A stretch of DNA of 64,000 bases from CAWBJP01 sp044867425 (lineage in GTDB: Bacteria; Actinomycetota; Acidimicrobiia; IMCC26256; BP-133), in the NCBI GenBank assembly GCA_044867425.1, contig JBIOUX010000167.1:1-64000 (forward strand). Reading direction: 5' to 3'. The notes below the pieces were generated by a model. It saw nothing but the letters and a program-made list of their open reading frames with translations, did no database searches and was not told where the DNA came from. Below are positions 1 through 7,617 of the stretch, piece by piece. Made by a program: the position numbers and the translations under genes. Position 1 is the stretch's first letter. The number at the start of each line of letters is the position of its first letter.

Positions 1-1
1 C

Positions 2-1171
2 GCCGACCCCGACAAGGTCCGCCGCCAGCTCACCGAGCAGGAACTGGTGCCCGAGGAGTGGGGCGGCGAGACGATCATGGTCGAGGTCTCCGCCCTCGAG
101 GGCCAGAACATCGACGGCCTGCTGGAGGCGATCCTGCTGGTGGCGGAGGTCGAGGAGCTGCGGGCCAACCCGTCGGCGCCCTGTCGGGGCATCGTGCTGG
201 AGGCGAACCTCGACCCGGGCCGGGGGCCGGTGGCCACCGTCCTCATCGAGCGGGGCACCCTGTGCATCGGCGACCCCGTGGTGGCCGGTGCCGCCTGGGG
301 CCGGGTGCGGGCCATGCTCGACGAGAACGGCGCCCAGGAGACCAAGGCGGGGCCGTCCGTCCCTGTCCAGGTGCTGGGCTTCGACGACGTGCCCGCCGCC
401 GGCGACGAGCTGCGGGTCGCCCCCGACGACCGCACCGCCCGGGTGGTGGCCGAGGCCCGGGCCCGCCGCCGCCGCCAGACGGCCCTGGCCGAATTGGGCA
501 CCGCGCCCCATGCCGGCACCAAGCTGGAGGACATCTTCGAGCACATCTCGCGCGGCGAGGTGGCCACCCTCAACCTGGTGCTCAAGGCCGACGTCCAGGG
601 CTCCCTGGAGGCCCTCACCGAGGCGCTGCGCAAGCTGGAGCGCGACGACGTGAAGCTGGCCTTCGTCCACCGGGGCGTCGGCGGCATCAACGAGAGCGAC
701 ATCCAGCTCGCCAACGTGGCCAACGCCACCATCATCGGGTTCAACGTCCGTCCCGACCGCAAGGCCCGGGAGGTAGCCGAGCACGAGGGCGTCGAGCTCC
801 GGCTCTACGAGGTGATCTACCAGGTCCTCGAGGACATCGAGGCGGCCATGGTGGGCATGCTCAAGCCCGAGTTCGAAGAGGTCGTGACCGGCGACGCCGA
901 GGTGCGCGAGGTCTTCTCCGTCCCCCGGGTGGGCAAGGTGGCCGGCTGCTATGTCCGCAACGGCACCATCACCCGCGGCTCGAAGGTCCGGTTCCTGCGC
1001 GACGGGGTGGTCATCTGGAAGGGGGAGATCGCCTCCCTCAAGCGGTTCAAGGACGACGTGCGGGAAGTGGCGGCCGGATACGAGTGCGGGATCGGGCTCG
1101 AGAACTTCCAGGACCTCAAGTCCGGCGACGTCATCGAGACCTTCACCGTCCGGGAGATCCCCCGGGCGTAA
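2..1171 (+). CDS. infB: Translation initiation factor IF-2, 3' part
   Basis: This is the 3' part (about 389 codons) of the gene for the GTPase that brings initiator tRNA to the 30S subunit; the 5' end lies outside the window. The reading frame is open from base 2. The visible protein begins at the end of the G domain (VSALEGQNIDGLLEAILL), followed by the beta-barrel domain II, domain III (LVLKADVQGSLEALTEAL) and the C-terminal fMet-tRNA-binding domain ending VIETFTVREIP. It heads a classic run with DUF503, rbfA, nrnA, truB and ribF, all on this strand. Family assignment is secure. Confidence 0.97.
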   Translation, partial: ADPDKVRRQLTEQELVPEEWGGETIMVEVSALEGQNIDGLLEAILLVAEVEELRANPSAPCRGIVLEANLDPGRGPVATVLIERGTLCIGDPVVAGAAWGRVRAMLDENGAQETKAGPSVPVQVLGFDDVPAAGDELRVAPDDRTARVVAEARARRRRQTALAELGTAPHAGTKLEDIFEHISRGEVATLNLVLKADVQGSLEALTEALRKLERDDVKLAFVHRGVGGINESDIQLANVANATIIGFNVRPDRKAREVAEHEGVELRLYEVIYQVLEDIEAAMVGMLKPEFEEVVTGDAEVREVFSVPRVGKVAGCYVRNGTITRGSKVRFLRDGVVIWKGEIASLKRFKDDVREVAAGYECGIGLENFQDLKSGDVIETFTVREIPRA

Positions 1172-1215
1172 CTCCACGGTTCGTGACCCGGTGTCAGGGC
1201 CGCGACAATGGGGGC

Positions 1216-1509
1216 GTGCACGCGGCCGCCTTGCGCTTCGACCTGCACGTGCCCGACAGCCGGTCGCTCAAGGCCAAGCGGGCCGCAGTCCGACCCATCG
1301 TGGACACTTTGCGGCACCGCTTCCACCTCTCGGTGGCCGAGGTGGACCACCACGACCTGTGGCAGCGGGCGGCCATCGCCGTGGCCGTGGTGGCCGAGAG
1401 CAATCATCACCTGGAGGAGGTGCTCGGTACGATCGAGCGCTTCGTCCGGTCCTCCACCGAGGTGGAGGTGCTCGACACCGCCACCGCCTACCTGGAGCCC
1501 GAGGAGTGA
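1216..1509 (+). CDS. DUF503 (YlxP-like) protein
   Basis: A 97-residue protein of the DUF503/YlxP family, commonly found between infB and rbfA and thought to act around the ribosome or RNA; its biochemical role is unknown. The family pattern is visible: a beta strand (AALRFDLHVPDSRSLKAKR), RPIVDTLRHRF, then VAEVDHHDLWQRAAIAVAVVA. The GTG at 1216 is chosen because it gives the usual family N-terminus. The gene sits 44 bp after infB and 4 bp before rbfA, so all three are probably co-transcribed. Confidence 0.85.
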   Translation: MHAAALRFDLHVPDSRSLKAKRAAVRPIVDTLRHRFHLSVAEVDHHDLWQRAAIAVAVVAESNHHLEEVLGTIERFVRSSTEVEVLDTATAYLEPEE

Positions 1510-1513
1510 CGGC

Positions 1514-1930
1514 ATGCCCGAACGTCGTTATCCCCGCACGGCGAGGGTCAACGAGCTGGTGCGTGAGGTCCTGGCCGAGGAGCTCGAGCGGCTGTCCGAC
1601 GACCCCAATCTCGGTTTCGTGACGCTCACCGGGGTGGACGTCACCGGCGACCTCCGCCAGGCCACCGTGTGGTACTCGGTGCTCGATCTGCCCGGGTACA
1701 TCAAGGATGCCGACCCCAGCAAGGTCCACGAGGACACCGCCGAGGCCCTCCGGGCCGTCACCGGGCACCTCAAGGCCGTCCTGGGCCGTCAGGTGCGCCT
1801 CAAGTACACCCCTGACCTGATGTTCCGGGAGGACCCGGCGATGACCCAGGCCGAGCGGCTGGAGCAGATCATCCGTGAGCTGCACGCCGGCGGGCCGGTC
1901 CCCCACAACGGCGAGGAAAGCTCCGAGTGA
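1514..1930 (+). CDS. rbfA: Ribosome-binding factor A
   Basis: A 138-residue 30S maturation factor with a KH-like fold that helps process the 16S rRNA 5' end. The family signature is seen in RTARVNELVREVLAEELERLSDDPNLGFVTLTGVDVTGDLRQATVWYS (read in pieces) and in the closing VRLKYTPDLMFREDPAMTQAERLEQII. The start at ATG 1514 follows the DUF503 stop by 4 bp. The last codons overlap the GTG start of nrnA (GTGA), implying translational coupling. Length is normal for actinobacterial RbfA. Confidence 0.95.
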   Translation: MPERRYPRTARVNELVREVLAEELERLSDDPNLGFVTLTGVDVTGDLRQATVWYSVLDLPGYIKDADPSKVHEDTAEALRAVTGHLKAVLGRQVRLKYTPDLMFREDPAMTQAERLEQIIRELHAGGPVPHNGEESSE

Positions 1931-2904
1931 ATCTCAACGCCGGCTATCCCGAGGAGGACCTGGCCAAGGGGGCGGCCCTCATCGCCGGCGCCGGGCTGGT
2001 GGCGCTGGCCTGCCACGTCGCTCCCGATGGTGACGCCCTGGGCTCCATGCTCGCCCTCCACCACGTGCTCCGGGCGGCCGGGCACCCGACCGTGGCTGCC
2101 TTCGCCGGACCCCAGGTGGTGGGGGACCACTACCGGGAGCTGCCCGGCCTCGACCTGCTCACCCCGCCGGACGAGTTCCCGGGCGAGCCCGAGGTGATGG
2201 TGACGCTCGACTGCGGCTCCATCGACCGCCTGGGAGCCCTGGCCGAGTCGGCCAAGGCGGCCAAGGAGCTCGTGGTCATCGACCACCATGTCTCCAACAC
2301 CCGCTTCGGCTCTCTCCACCTGGTGGACGCGGAAGCGGCGGCCAGCGCGGTGGTGACCGCCCGCCTCATCGGCGCCCTGGGCCTGCCCCTCAACCACGAC
2401 GCCGCCGTCTGCCTCTACGCCGGCCTGGTGTGCGACACCGGCCGGTTCCAGTACGAGAGCACCGGCGTGGAGGCCTTCGACCTGGCCCGGCGCCTGCTCG
2501 ACTTCGACGTGCCCATCGCCCGGCTCAACCGCACCCTGTTCGACGAGCACCGCCTCACCTACCTGCGGCTGGTGGGCGAGATCCTCTCCCGGGCCGAGCT
2601 GGTGGAGGCCAAGGCCTTCATCTGGGCGGCCGTCACCCAGGAGGACCTCGCCCGCTACGGCGTGACCTTCGAGGAGACCGAAGGCCTGATCGACTTCCTC
2701 CGCCAGGCCCGCGAGGCCGAGGTCTCCTGTGTGCTGAAGGAGGCGGCCGACGGCACCTTCCGGGTCAGCCTGCGGTCCCTCGGCGCCGTCGACGTGTCAG
2801 CGGTCGCTGCCCGGAATGGGGGCGGCGGTCACCGCTTCGCCGCCGGGTTCACGGCCTCCGGCCCGGCCGAGGCCGTGGTCGAGCGGGTCCTGGCCGACCT
2901 GTAG
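1927..2904 (+). CDS. nrnA: DHH/DHHA1 phosphoesterase, NrnA-like (nanoRNase/pAp phosphatase)
   Basis: A 325-residue DHH-family phosphoesterase expected to degrade 2-5 nt RNAs and/or dephosphorylate pAp in the cytosol. Visible motifs: the metal-binding HVAPDGDALGS near residue 30, LDCGSIDR, the DHH triad itself (VIDHHVSNTRFG), LYAGLVCDTGRFQY, and the C-terminal DHHA1 substrate loop NGGGGHRFAAGF. It starts with GTG overlapping the rbfA stop (GTGA). The rbfA-nrnA-truB-ribF order matches other actinobacteria. Which of the two activities dominates cannot be read from sequence. Confidence 0.93.
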   Translation: MNLNAGYPEEDLAKGAALIAGAGLVALACHVAPDGDALGSMLALHHVLRAAGHPTVAAFAGPQVVGDHYRELPGLDLLTPPDEFPGEPEVMVTLDCGSIDRLGALAESAKAAKELVVIDHHVSNTRFGSLHLVDAEAAASAVVTARLIGALGLPLNHDAAVCLYAGLVCDTGRFQYESTGVEAFDLARRLLDFDVPIARLNRTLFDEHRLTYLRLVGEILSRAELVEAKAFIWAAVTQEDLARYGVTFEETEGLIDFLRQAREAEVSCVLKEAADGTFRVSLRSLGAVDVSAVAARNGGGGHRFAAGFTASGPAEAVVERVLADL

Positions 2905-2911
2905 GGGGCTG

Positions 2912-3832
2912 GTGGACCCCCTCGTGGACGGGCTGGTGGTGGTGGACAAGCCCGCCGGGTGGACCTCGCATGACGTCGTGGCCAAGCTGCGCCGGGTCTT
3001 CTCCATCCGGCGGGTCGGCCACGCCGGCACCCTCGACCCCGACGCCACCGGCGTGCTGCTGGTGGGCGTGGGGCGGGTCACCCGGCTGCTGCGCTTCCTG
3101 ACCGACACGACCAAGGTGTACGAGGGCGGGATCAACTTCGGGGTGGCCACCGACACCCTCGACGCCGCCGGGCAGGAGACGGATCGGCGCCCCATGCCCG
3201 GTCTCACCGCCGAGGCGGTGGCCGAGGCCAGCGGACGCTTCGTGGGCGAGATCGACCAGGTGCCCCCTATGGTCTCGGCCGTGAAGGTGGACGGACGACG
3301 GCTCTACGAGCTGGCCCGCCGGGGCGAGACGGTCGAGCGGGCACCCCGCCGGGTGCGCATCGACAGCATCGACGTGGAGGGTTTCTCGGCCGGAGACTTC
3401 CCCACCGCCACCGTTCGGGTCAGCTGCGGCAGCGGCACCTACATCCGCTCCCTGGCCGACGACCTGGGAACGGCCCTCGGGGGGTGCGCGCACCTGGCCT
3501 GGCTGCGGCGCCTGGCGGTGGGGCCCTTCGGGATCGAGGAGGCCCACCCCCTGCCCGAAGTGGAGGAGACGGGGGTGGAGGTGCTGCTCCCTCCGCTCGA
3601 GGCGGTGCGCCACCTCGAACGGGTCGCCGTCGACGCCGACCTGGCCCACGGAGTGCGGCACGGCGCCGTGTTCCCGGTGGCCACGCTCTGTCCCGGCGAA
3701 GCCCACGATCCGGTGGCCATCGTCGGGCCGGAGGGCGAGCTCCTGGCCGTCTACGAGCGCCGGCAGGCCGCCGCCCGCCCCCTCGTCGTGTTGTCTACGG
3801 GGACACCTCGAACCCCGGGGTCGGGGGCGTGA
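2912..3832 (+). CDS. truB: tRNA pseudouridine-55 synthase
   Basis: A 306-residue enzyme that makes Psi55 in the T-loop of tRNAs. The catalytic Asp motif GHAGTLDPDATGVL lies near residue 40, with later family blocks KVYEGGINFGVATDTLDAAG, PPMVSAVKVDGRRLYELARRG and SCGSGTYIRSLADDLG. The GTG at 2912 has an AGGGGG ribosome-binding site 5 bp upstream, overlapping the nrnA stop. The last codons (GTPRTPGSGA) are formed by a copy of a dispersed palindromic repeat (3798-3820), so the native C-terminus has probably been replaced or extended. The stop overlaps the ribF start region. Confidence 0.96.
   Translation: MDPLVDGLVVVDKPAGWTSHDVVAKLRRVFSIRRVGHAGTLDPDATGVLLVGVGRVTRLLRFLTDTTKVYEGGINFGVATDTLDAAGQETDRRPMPGLTAEAVAEASGRFVGEIDQVPPMVSAVKVDGRRLYELARRGETVERAPRRVRIDSIDVEGFSAGDFPTATVRVSCGSGTYIRSLADDLGTALGGCAHLAWLRRLAVGPFGIEEAHPLPEVEETGVEVLLPPLEAVRHLERVAVDADLAHGVRHGAVFPVATLCPGEAHDPVAIVGPEGELLAVYERRQAAARPLVVLSTGTPRTPGSGA
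3798..3820 (+). repeat. Dispersed small palindromic repeat, copy a
   Basis: A CGGGG-ACA-CC(T)CG core followed by AACCCCGGGG. Related copies lie at 15511, 29811, 42527, 45091, 45118 and 52453. This one encodes the last residues of TruB. Confidence 0.6.
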
Positions 3833-3834
3833 GC

Positions 3835-4773
3835 ATGCAGGTCGTACGTGCCCTCGGAGACTGCCCGGCGGCGGGCACGGCGGTCACCATCGGTGCCTTC
3901 GATGGTGTCCATCTCGGCCACCAGGCTCTCCTCCGGCTGGTGCGCGCCGAGGCTTCGTCCCGGGGGCTGCGCACCGCCCTGGTGACCTTCGACCGCCATC
4001 CCGCCCAGGTGGTGCGCCCGGAATCCGCTCCCAAGCTGCTGACCACCCTGGACCAGAGGCTGGAGCTGCTGGCGGCCACCGGACTGGTCGACCACACGCT
4101 CGTCCTCACCTTCGACGACAGCCGTCGTCAGGAGCCGGCCGAGGAGTTCGTGCGCGAGGTGCTGGTGGACTGCCTCGGGGCCCAGCTCGTGGTGGTGGGC
4201 GCCGACTTTCACTTCGGCAACCAGCGGAGGGGCAACGTGGCCCTGCTCGAGACCATGGGCGCGGAGTGCGGCTTCGAGGTGGTCGGGCTGCCGCTGGTGG
4301 AAGCCGAATCAGGGCCCATCTACTCGTCGACTGCCATCCGGCGCCTGCTGATGGAAGGGGACGTGGCGGCGGCGGCGGTGCTCCTGGGCCGGGCCCACGA
4401 GGTGCGCGGCGTGGTCATCGAGGGAGACCGTCGGGGTCGGGAGCTGGGGTTCCCCACCGCCAACGTCGCCGTGCCCGACGAGATCTGCCTGCCCGCCGCC
4501 GGCATCTACGCCGGGACGTTCCGGGGGGCGGATGGCGTGGACCGGCCCGCGGCCATCTCCCTCGGGCGCCGGCCCACGTTCTACGCCGGCGGCGGGCATC
4601 TGCTGTTGGAGGCCAACCTGCTCGACTTCGACGGCGACCTGTACGGCCAGCCGGCGGCGGTGCGCTTCGTGGCCCGCATCCGGGACGAGGAGCGCTTCGA
4701 GTCCGTCGCCGCCCTCATCGACGCCATCCAAGCCGACGTCGCCGCCGTGCGTCGCGCTCTCGCCGCCCACTGA
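3835..4773 (+). CDS. ribF: Bifunctional riboflavin kinase/FAD synthetase
   Basis: A 312-residue enzyme converting riboflavin to FMN and then FAD. The N-terminal adenylyltransferase half carries TIGAFDGVHLGHQALL (HxGH type) near residue 20 and VVGADFHFGNQRRGN; ISSTSAIR of the family appears as IYSSTAIRRLL. The C-terminal flavokinase half carries GDRRGRELGFPTANV and AAISLGRRPTF. ATG 3835 is preferred because GGGGG lies 7 bp upstream; an in-frame GTG at 3829 overlaps the truB stop and is the alternative. It is the last gene of the infB-truB-ribF run. Confidence 0.95.
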   Translation: MQVVRALGDCPAAGTAVTIGAFDGVHLGHQALLRLVRAEASSRGLRTALVTFDRHPAQVVRPESAPKLLTTLDQRLELLAATGLVDHTLVLTFDDSRRQEPAEEFVREVLVDCLGAQLVVVGADFHFGNQRRGNVALLETMGAECGFEVVGLPLVEAESGPIYSSTAIRRLLMEGDVAAAAVLLGRAHEVRGVVIEGDRRGRELGFPTANVAVPDEICLPAAGIYAGTFRGADGVDRPAAISLGRRPTFYAGGGHLLLEANLLDFDGDLYGQPAAVRFVARIRDEERFESVAALIDAIQADVAAVRRALAAH

Positions 4774-4805
4774 CCATCCAGGCTCGCCCGCCGCCGGCGC
4801 CGGAA

Positions 4806-5087
4806 TCAGTCGTCGTCGCGATCGTGGTGACCGCGCTCGTGGTGTTGCCACCACCAGTCATCGCCGTCCCCGCGCCGGCCGTTGTGGCGCCACCACCAGT
4901 CGTCCCGGTCGAAGTGGTGCCGGTCATCCCGGTCGAAGTGCCGCCAGTCGTCGCGGTCGTGGTCTCGCCATTCGTGCCTGGTCTCGTGACGATCACGGTC
5001 CGCCGGCCGGGCGTCCTCCGCCCAGGCCGGTGCCGCCAGTCCGATGACCAGCAGGCCGCTGGCCAATGGCATGAGCATCCTGCGCAT
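4806..5087 (-). CDS. Small secreted Asp/His/Arg/Trp-rich protein
   Basis: A 93-residue protein with a clear signal peptide (MRRMLMPLASGLLVIGLAAPAWAED, cleavage after AWA) and a mature part made almost wholly of D, H, R and W (repeats of HFDRDDRHH, DDWWWRHN). A GGAGG ribosome-binding site sits 5-6 bp before the ATG, which supports a real gene. The composition suggests metal binding or an unfolded, charged envelope protein; this is inference and no family was recognised. It converges on ribF, with about 30 bp between the two stops. Confidence 0.65.
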   Translation of the reverse strand: MRRMLMPLASGLLVIGLAAPAWAEDARPADRDRHETRHEWRDHDRDDWRHFDRDDRHHFDRDDWWWRHNGRRGDGDDWWWQHHERGHHDRDDD

Positions 5088-5215
5088 CTCGCACCTCCGT
5101 AGAGCCGTTGTGTCAGGTCGAACTTACGGAGGCGGGCGTCAGAGCCGACGCTGGGATTGGTCAAGAATCCTCATGCGCCCGGGCTCGGGGGCGGGACGGG
5201 CGATACCGATGATCG

Positions 5216-7054
5216 CTAGCCGGTCAGGGCGGCGGCGCCCACCATCGGGCGATTCAGGCGGAGGTCACCCGTACTCCCGGCGAAGCCGGCATCGCCGAAG
5301 GTGAAGACCCCGCCGTCGGCAGCGAAGAGCCAGTAGCCCGCCCCGGTGGCGGTGGCCGCCATGCCGATGATGGGCGCGTTGAGCCTCATGCCCCCCAGGC
5401 TGCCGTGCGAGACGGCATCGCCGAAGGCGAACACCCCCCCGTCGCCTGCCACCAGCCAGTAGCCCGCCCCGGAGGGGGTGCCGGCCATCCCCACCACGGC
5501 CTGGTTGAGCCTCATCCCGGCGGTCGAGCCGGCGAAGGTGGCGTCGCCGTAGTTGAAGACCCCCCCGTCGGACGCCACCAGCCAGTAGCCGTCGCCGGAG
5601 GCGGTGGCGACGATGGCCACCACCGGCCGGTTCAGCCTGGTGCCGCCGGCCGATCCCAGGAAGGGGGCGTCGCCGAAGTTGAACACGCCGCCGTCGGCGC
5701 CGGCCAGCCAGTAGCCCGAGCGGGGGTGGCCGTCCTGGTCGCCCTTGACCACGCCGCAGGCCACCCGGCCGTTCGCCTCGCTGTCGCCCGTGGCCAGCGT
5801 CTCCTCGTCGGGATCGGGGTCGTAGCGGTCGGTGGGGATGTTGGCGAAGTTGTCGCGTTCGGAGTTGATCACGAAGGCGGTGCCGTCCCCCTCGAGCAGA
5901 TCGGACAGTCCGAAGCCCGTGGTGCTGAAGGTGGCCGAGGCTCGTCCCGCCTGGTCGGCAAACAGGGGCGGGAGGTCTCCGGGATGGTCGGGATGGGACA
6001 CCTGGGGCGAGGCCCCGAGATGGGGACCGGCGGTGACGAACGCCTGGTCGTGGTCGCACACCCCGATGGTGTGGACGTGGAAACCGTGGAAGCCGGGGTC
6101 CAGACCCCGGGCCGTCACCGCCATCCGCACGCCGCCGTCGCCCTCGGACAGCCGAAGGTCGCCCACGGTGATGCCCCGCTTGTCGATCAGGCGCGCCCTG
6201 GCTTCCACGGGCTCGGTGGCCATCCCCACCACCGGGGCGTTGAGGGGTTTGCCACCCATGCTGCCCTCGAAGACGGCGTCGCCGTAGGAGAAGGTGCCGC
6301 CGTCGGAGGCGACGAGGTGGTAGCCGTCGCCGCCCGGGGTGGCCGCCATCCCCACGACCGGCCGGTTGAGGCGCTGGCCCCCTCGGCTGCCCCGGAAGAC
6401 GGCGTCGCCCAAGGCGAAGACCCCTCCGTCGCCGGCGACCAGGAAGTAGCCCGCGGGCAGTCCCGGTCGTCCCGCCCGCACCACGCCGCAGGCCGTCCGC
6501 TTCCCGGAGTCGCCGGTGGCCCTCGTCGTACTGTCGGCGCCGCCCAGCGGGCTCATTTCGTTGGAGACGTAACGACCGGGAATGTTGGCGAAGTTGTCGA
6601 TGCCGGCATGGACCACCACCGCCGTCCCGTCCCCGTCGAGGAGCTGGGCGAGGTTCAGCCGGTCGGTGCGGTAAGTGGCCCGGGCCGTGCCGTCGGGACG
6701 GATGTGGAGGGAGGGCAGGTCACCGGCGTGACCGGCGTGCGGGGTGATGCCCCCGCCCAGGTGGCCGCCGGCCGAGGCGAAGGGACTGGCGGGATCACCG
6801 GGATCGCACAGCCCGGTGGTGTGGATGTGGAAGCCGTGGAAGCCGGGAGCGAGCCCCGACACGCTCACGTCGACCCGGACGAGGTCACCGTCGGTGCTGA
6901 GGGCGACCGCCCCCAGGATCTTGCCGTCGGCCCCCCCCAGGATGGCCTGGACCACGGCGGGGGCGGCCGTCTGGGCTCCCAGCGGCGCGCTGCCCGCCGG
7001 TCCCAGCACCGCTCCCAGGAGCATGGCCGCCAGCGCCCACCGTGCTCTGCGCAT
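5216..7054 (-). CDS. Secreted protein with two Cu/Zn-SOD domains and six GYW-type repeats
   Basis: A 612-residue exported protein with a signal peptide (MRRARWALAAMLLGAVLGPAGSAPLGAQ). Domain order: SOD-like domain 1 (about residues 30-190), two 44-residue repeats of the GYxLVAxDGGVFxxGDAxFxGSxGGxxLNxPVVGMA type, SOD-like domain 2 (about 280-430), then four more repeats. Domain 1 has the copper/zinc ligand blocks HGFHIH, GGHL, HAGDLP and VVVHAG. Domain 2 keeps HGFHVH and GDLP, but VVVHAG is replaced by FVINSERD, so a copper ligand is missing and it is probably not an active dismutase. The start ATG has GGAGGGG upstream. Expected role: extracellular superoxide defence or a scaffold; the domain arrangement is unusual. 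Confidence 0.85.
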   Translation of the reverse strand: MRRARWALAAMLLGAVLGPAGSAPLGAQTAAPAVVQAILGGADGKILGAVALSTDGDLVRVDVSVSGLAPGFHGFHIHTTGLCDPGDPASPFASAGGHLGGGITPHAGHAGDLPSLHIRPDGTARATYRTDRLNLAQLLDGDGTAVVVHAGIDNFANIPGRYVSNEMSPLGGADSTTRATGDSGKRTACGVVRAGRPGLPAGYFLVAGDGGVFALGDAVFRGSRGGQRLNRPVVGMAATPGGDGYHLVASDGGTFSYGDAVFEGSMGGKPLNAPVVGMATEPVEARARLIDKRGITVGDLRLSEGDGGVRMAVTARGLDPGFHGFHVHTIGVCDHDQAFVTAGPHLGASPQVSHPDHPGDLPPLFADQAGRASATFSTTGFGLSDLLEGDGTAFVINSERDNFANIPTDRYDPDPDEETLATGDSEANGRVACGVVKGDQDGHPRSGYWLAGADGGVFNFGDAPFLGSAGGTRLNRPVVAIVATASGDGYWLVASDGGVFNYGDATFAGSTAGMRLNQAVVGMAGTPSGAGYWLVAGDGGVFAFGDAVSHGSLGGMRLNAPIIGMAATATGAGYWLFAADGGVFTFGDAGFAGSTGDLRLNRPMVGAAALTG

Positions 7055-7184
7055 GGGTTCCCCTCCGTCTCGACGGCTCCAACCTAAACCGGGCCGGACG
7101 GGGAAGACGGGCAATTCTGGTAGTCTGCCGCTCGTTGCGGCGGCCCGCCGCAGCCCTTTCACGCAGACGACCAGACGACGAGGC

Positions 7185-7442
7185 ATGCCCGACACCTCCG
7201 CCACGATCAACGAGTACCGCCTCCACGAGACCGACACGGGCTCGCCCGAGGTTCAGATCGCGCTCCTCACCGGGCGCATCAACGAGCTCACGACGCACCT
7301 GAAGGTCCACAGCAAGGACCATCATTCGCGCCGCGGCCTGCTCATGCTCGTGGGCCGGAGACGCCGGCTGCTCGACTACCTGCGGCGCAACGACGTCGAG
7401 AGGTACCGAGCGCTCATCGCCCGACTCGGCCTGCGCCGATAG
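7185..7442 (+). CDS. rpsO: 30S ribosomal protein S15
   Basis: An 85-residue primary 16S rRNA-binding protein. The family pattern is plain: GSPEVQIALLTGRINELTTHLKVHSKDHHSRRGLLMLVGRRRRLLDYLRRND ending RYRALIARLGLRR. ATG 7185 has a GACGAGG ribosome-binding region just upstream. It is followed by a hairpin terminator and then pnp, the standard rpsO-pnp order. Confidence 0.98.
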   Translation: MPDTSATINEYRLHETDTGSPEVQIALLTGRINELTTHLKVHSKDHHSRRGLLMLVGRRRRLLDYLRRNDVERYRALIARLGLRR

Positions 7443-7451
7443 GGACCCCGG

Positions 7452-7480
7452 GGAGCGACTCGTCGCTCCTCGTTCGTTTT
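7452..7480 (+). terminator. Rho-independent terminator/attenuator after rpsO
   Basis: The arms GGAGCGA and TCGCTCC form a 7-bp stem around a CTCG tetraloop, followed by a T-rich tract (TCGTTCGTTTT). It lies 10 bp after the rpsO stop and probably sets the rpsO:pnp ratio. Confidence 0.8.
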
Positions 7481-7527
7481 CCAAGCCAAATTTGCCAGCT
7501 GGGGGCGGCGACGGCGACGTCGGTTGT

Positions 7528-7574
7528 CAGTCGCCAGCGTCCGGGGGAGGAAATCCTCCGGAGGGTGGCGACTG
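7528..7574 (+). promoter_or_regulatory. Structured pnp leader (nested stem-loop)
   Basis: An outer 9-bp perfect stem (CAGTCGCCA at 7528-7536 with TGGCGACTG at 7566-7574) encloses an inner hairpin GGAGG-AAAT-CCTCC (7546-7559). It lies 44 bp upstream of the pnp start. By analogy with the RNase III-cleaved, PNPase-bound leader of E. coli pnp, this may be an autoregulatory element. That role is inference. Confidence 0.6.
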
Positions 7575-7617
7575 GGAACCGGCTCCGCCCCGCCGCCCTG
7601 ATCGAAAAGGAGCTGTG

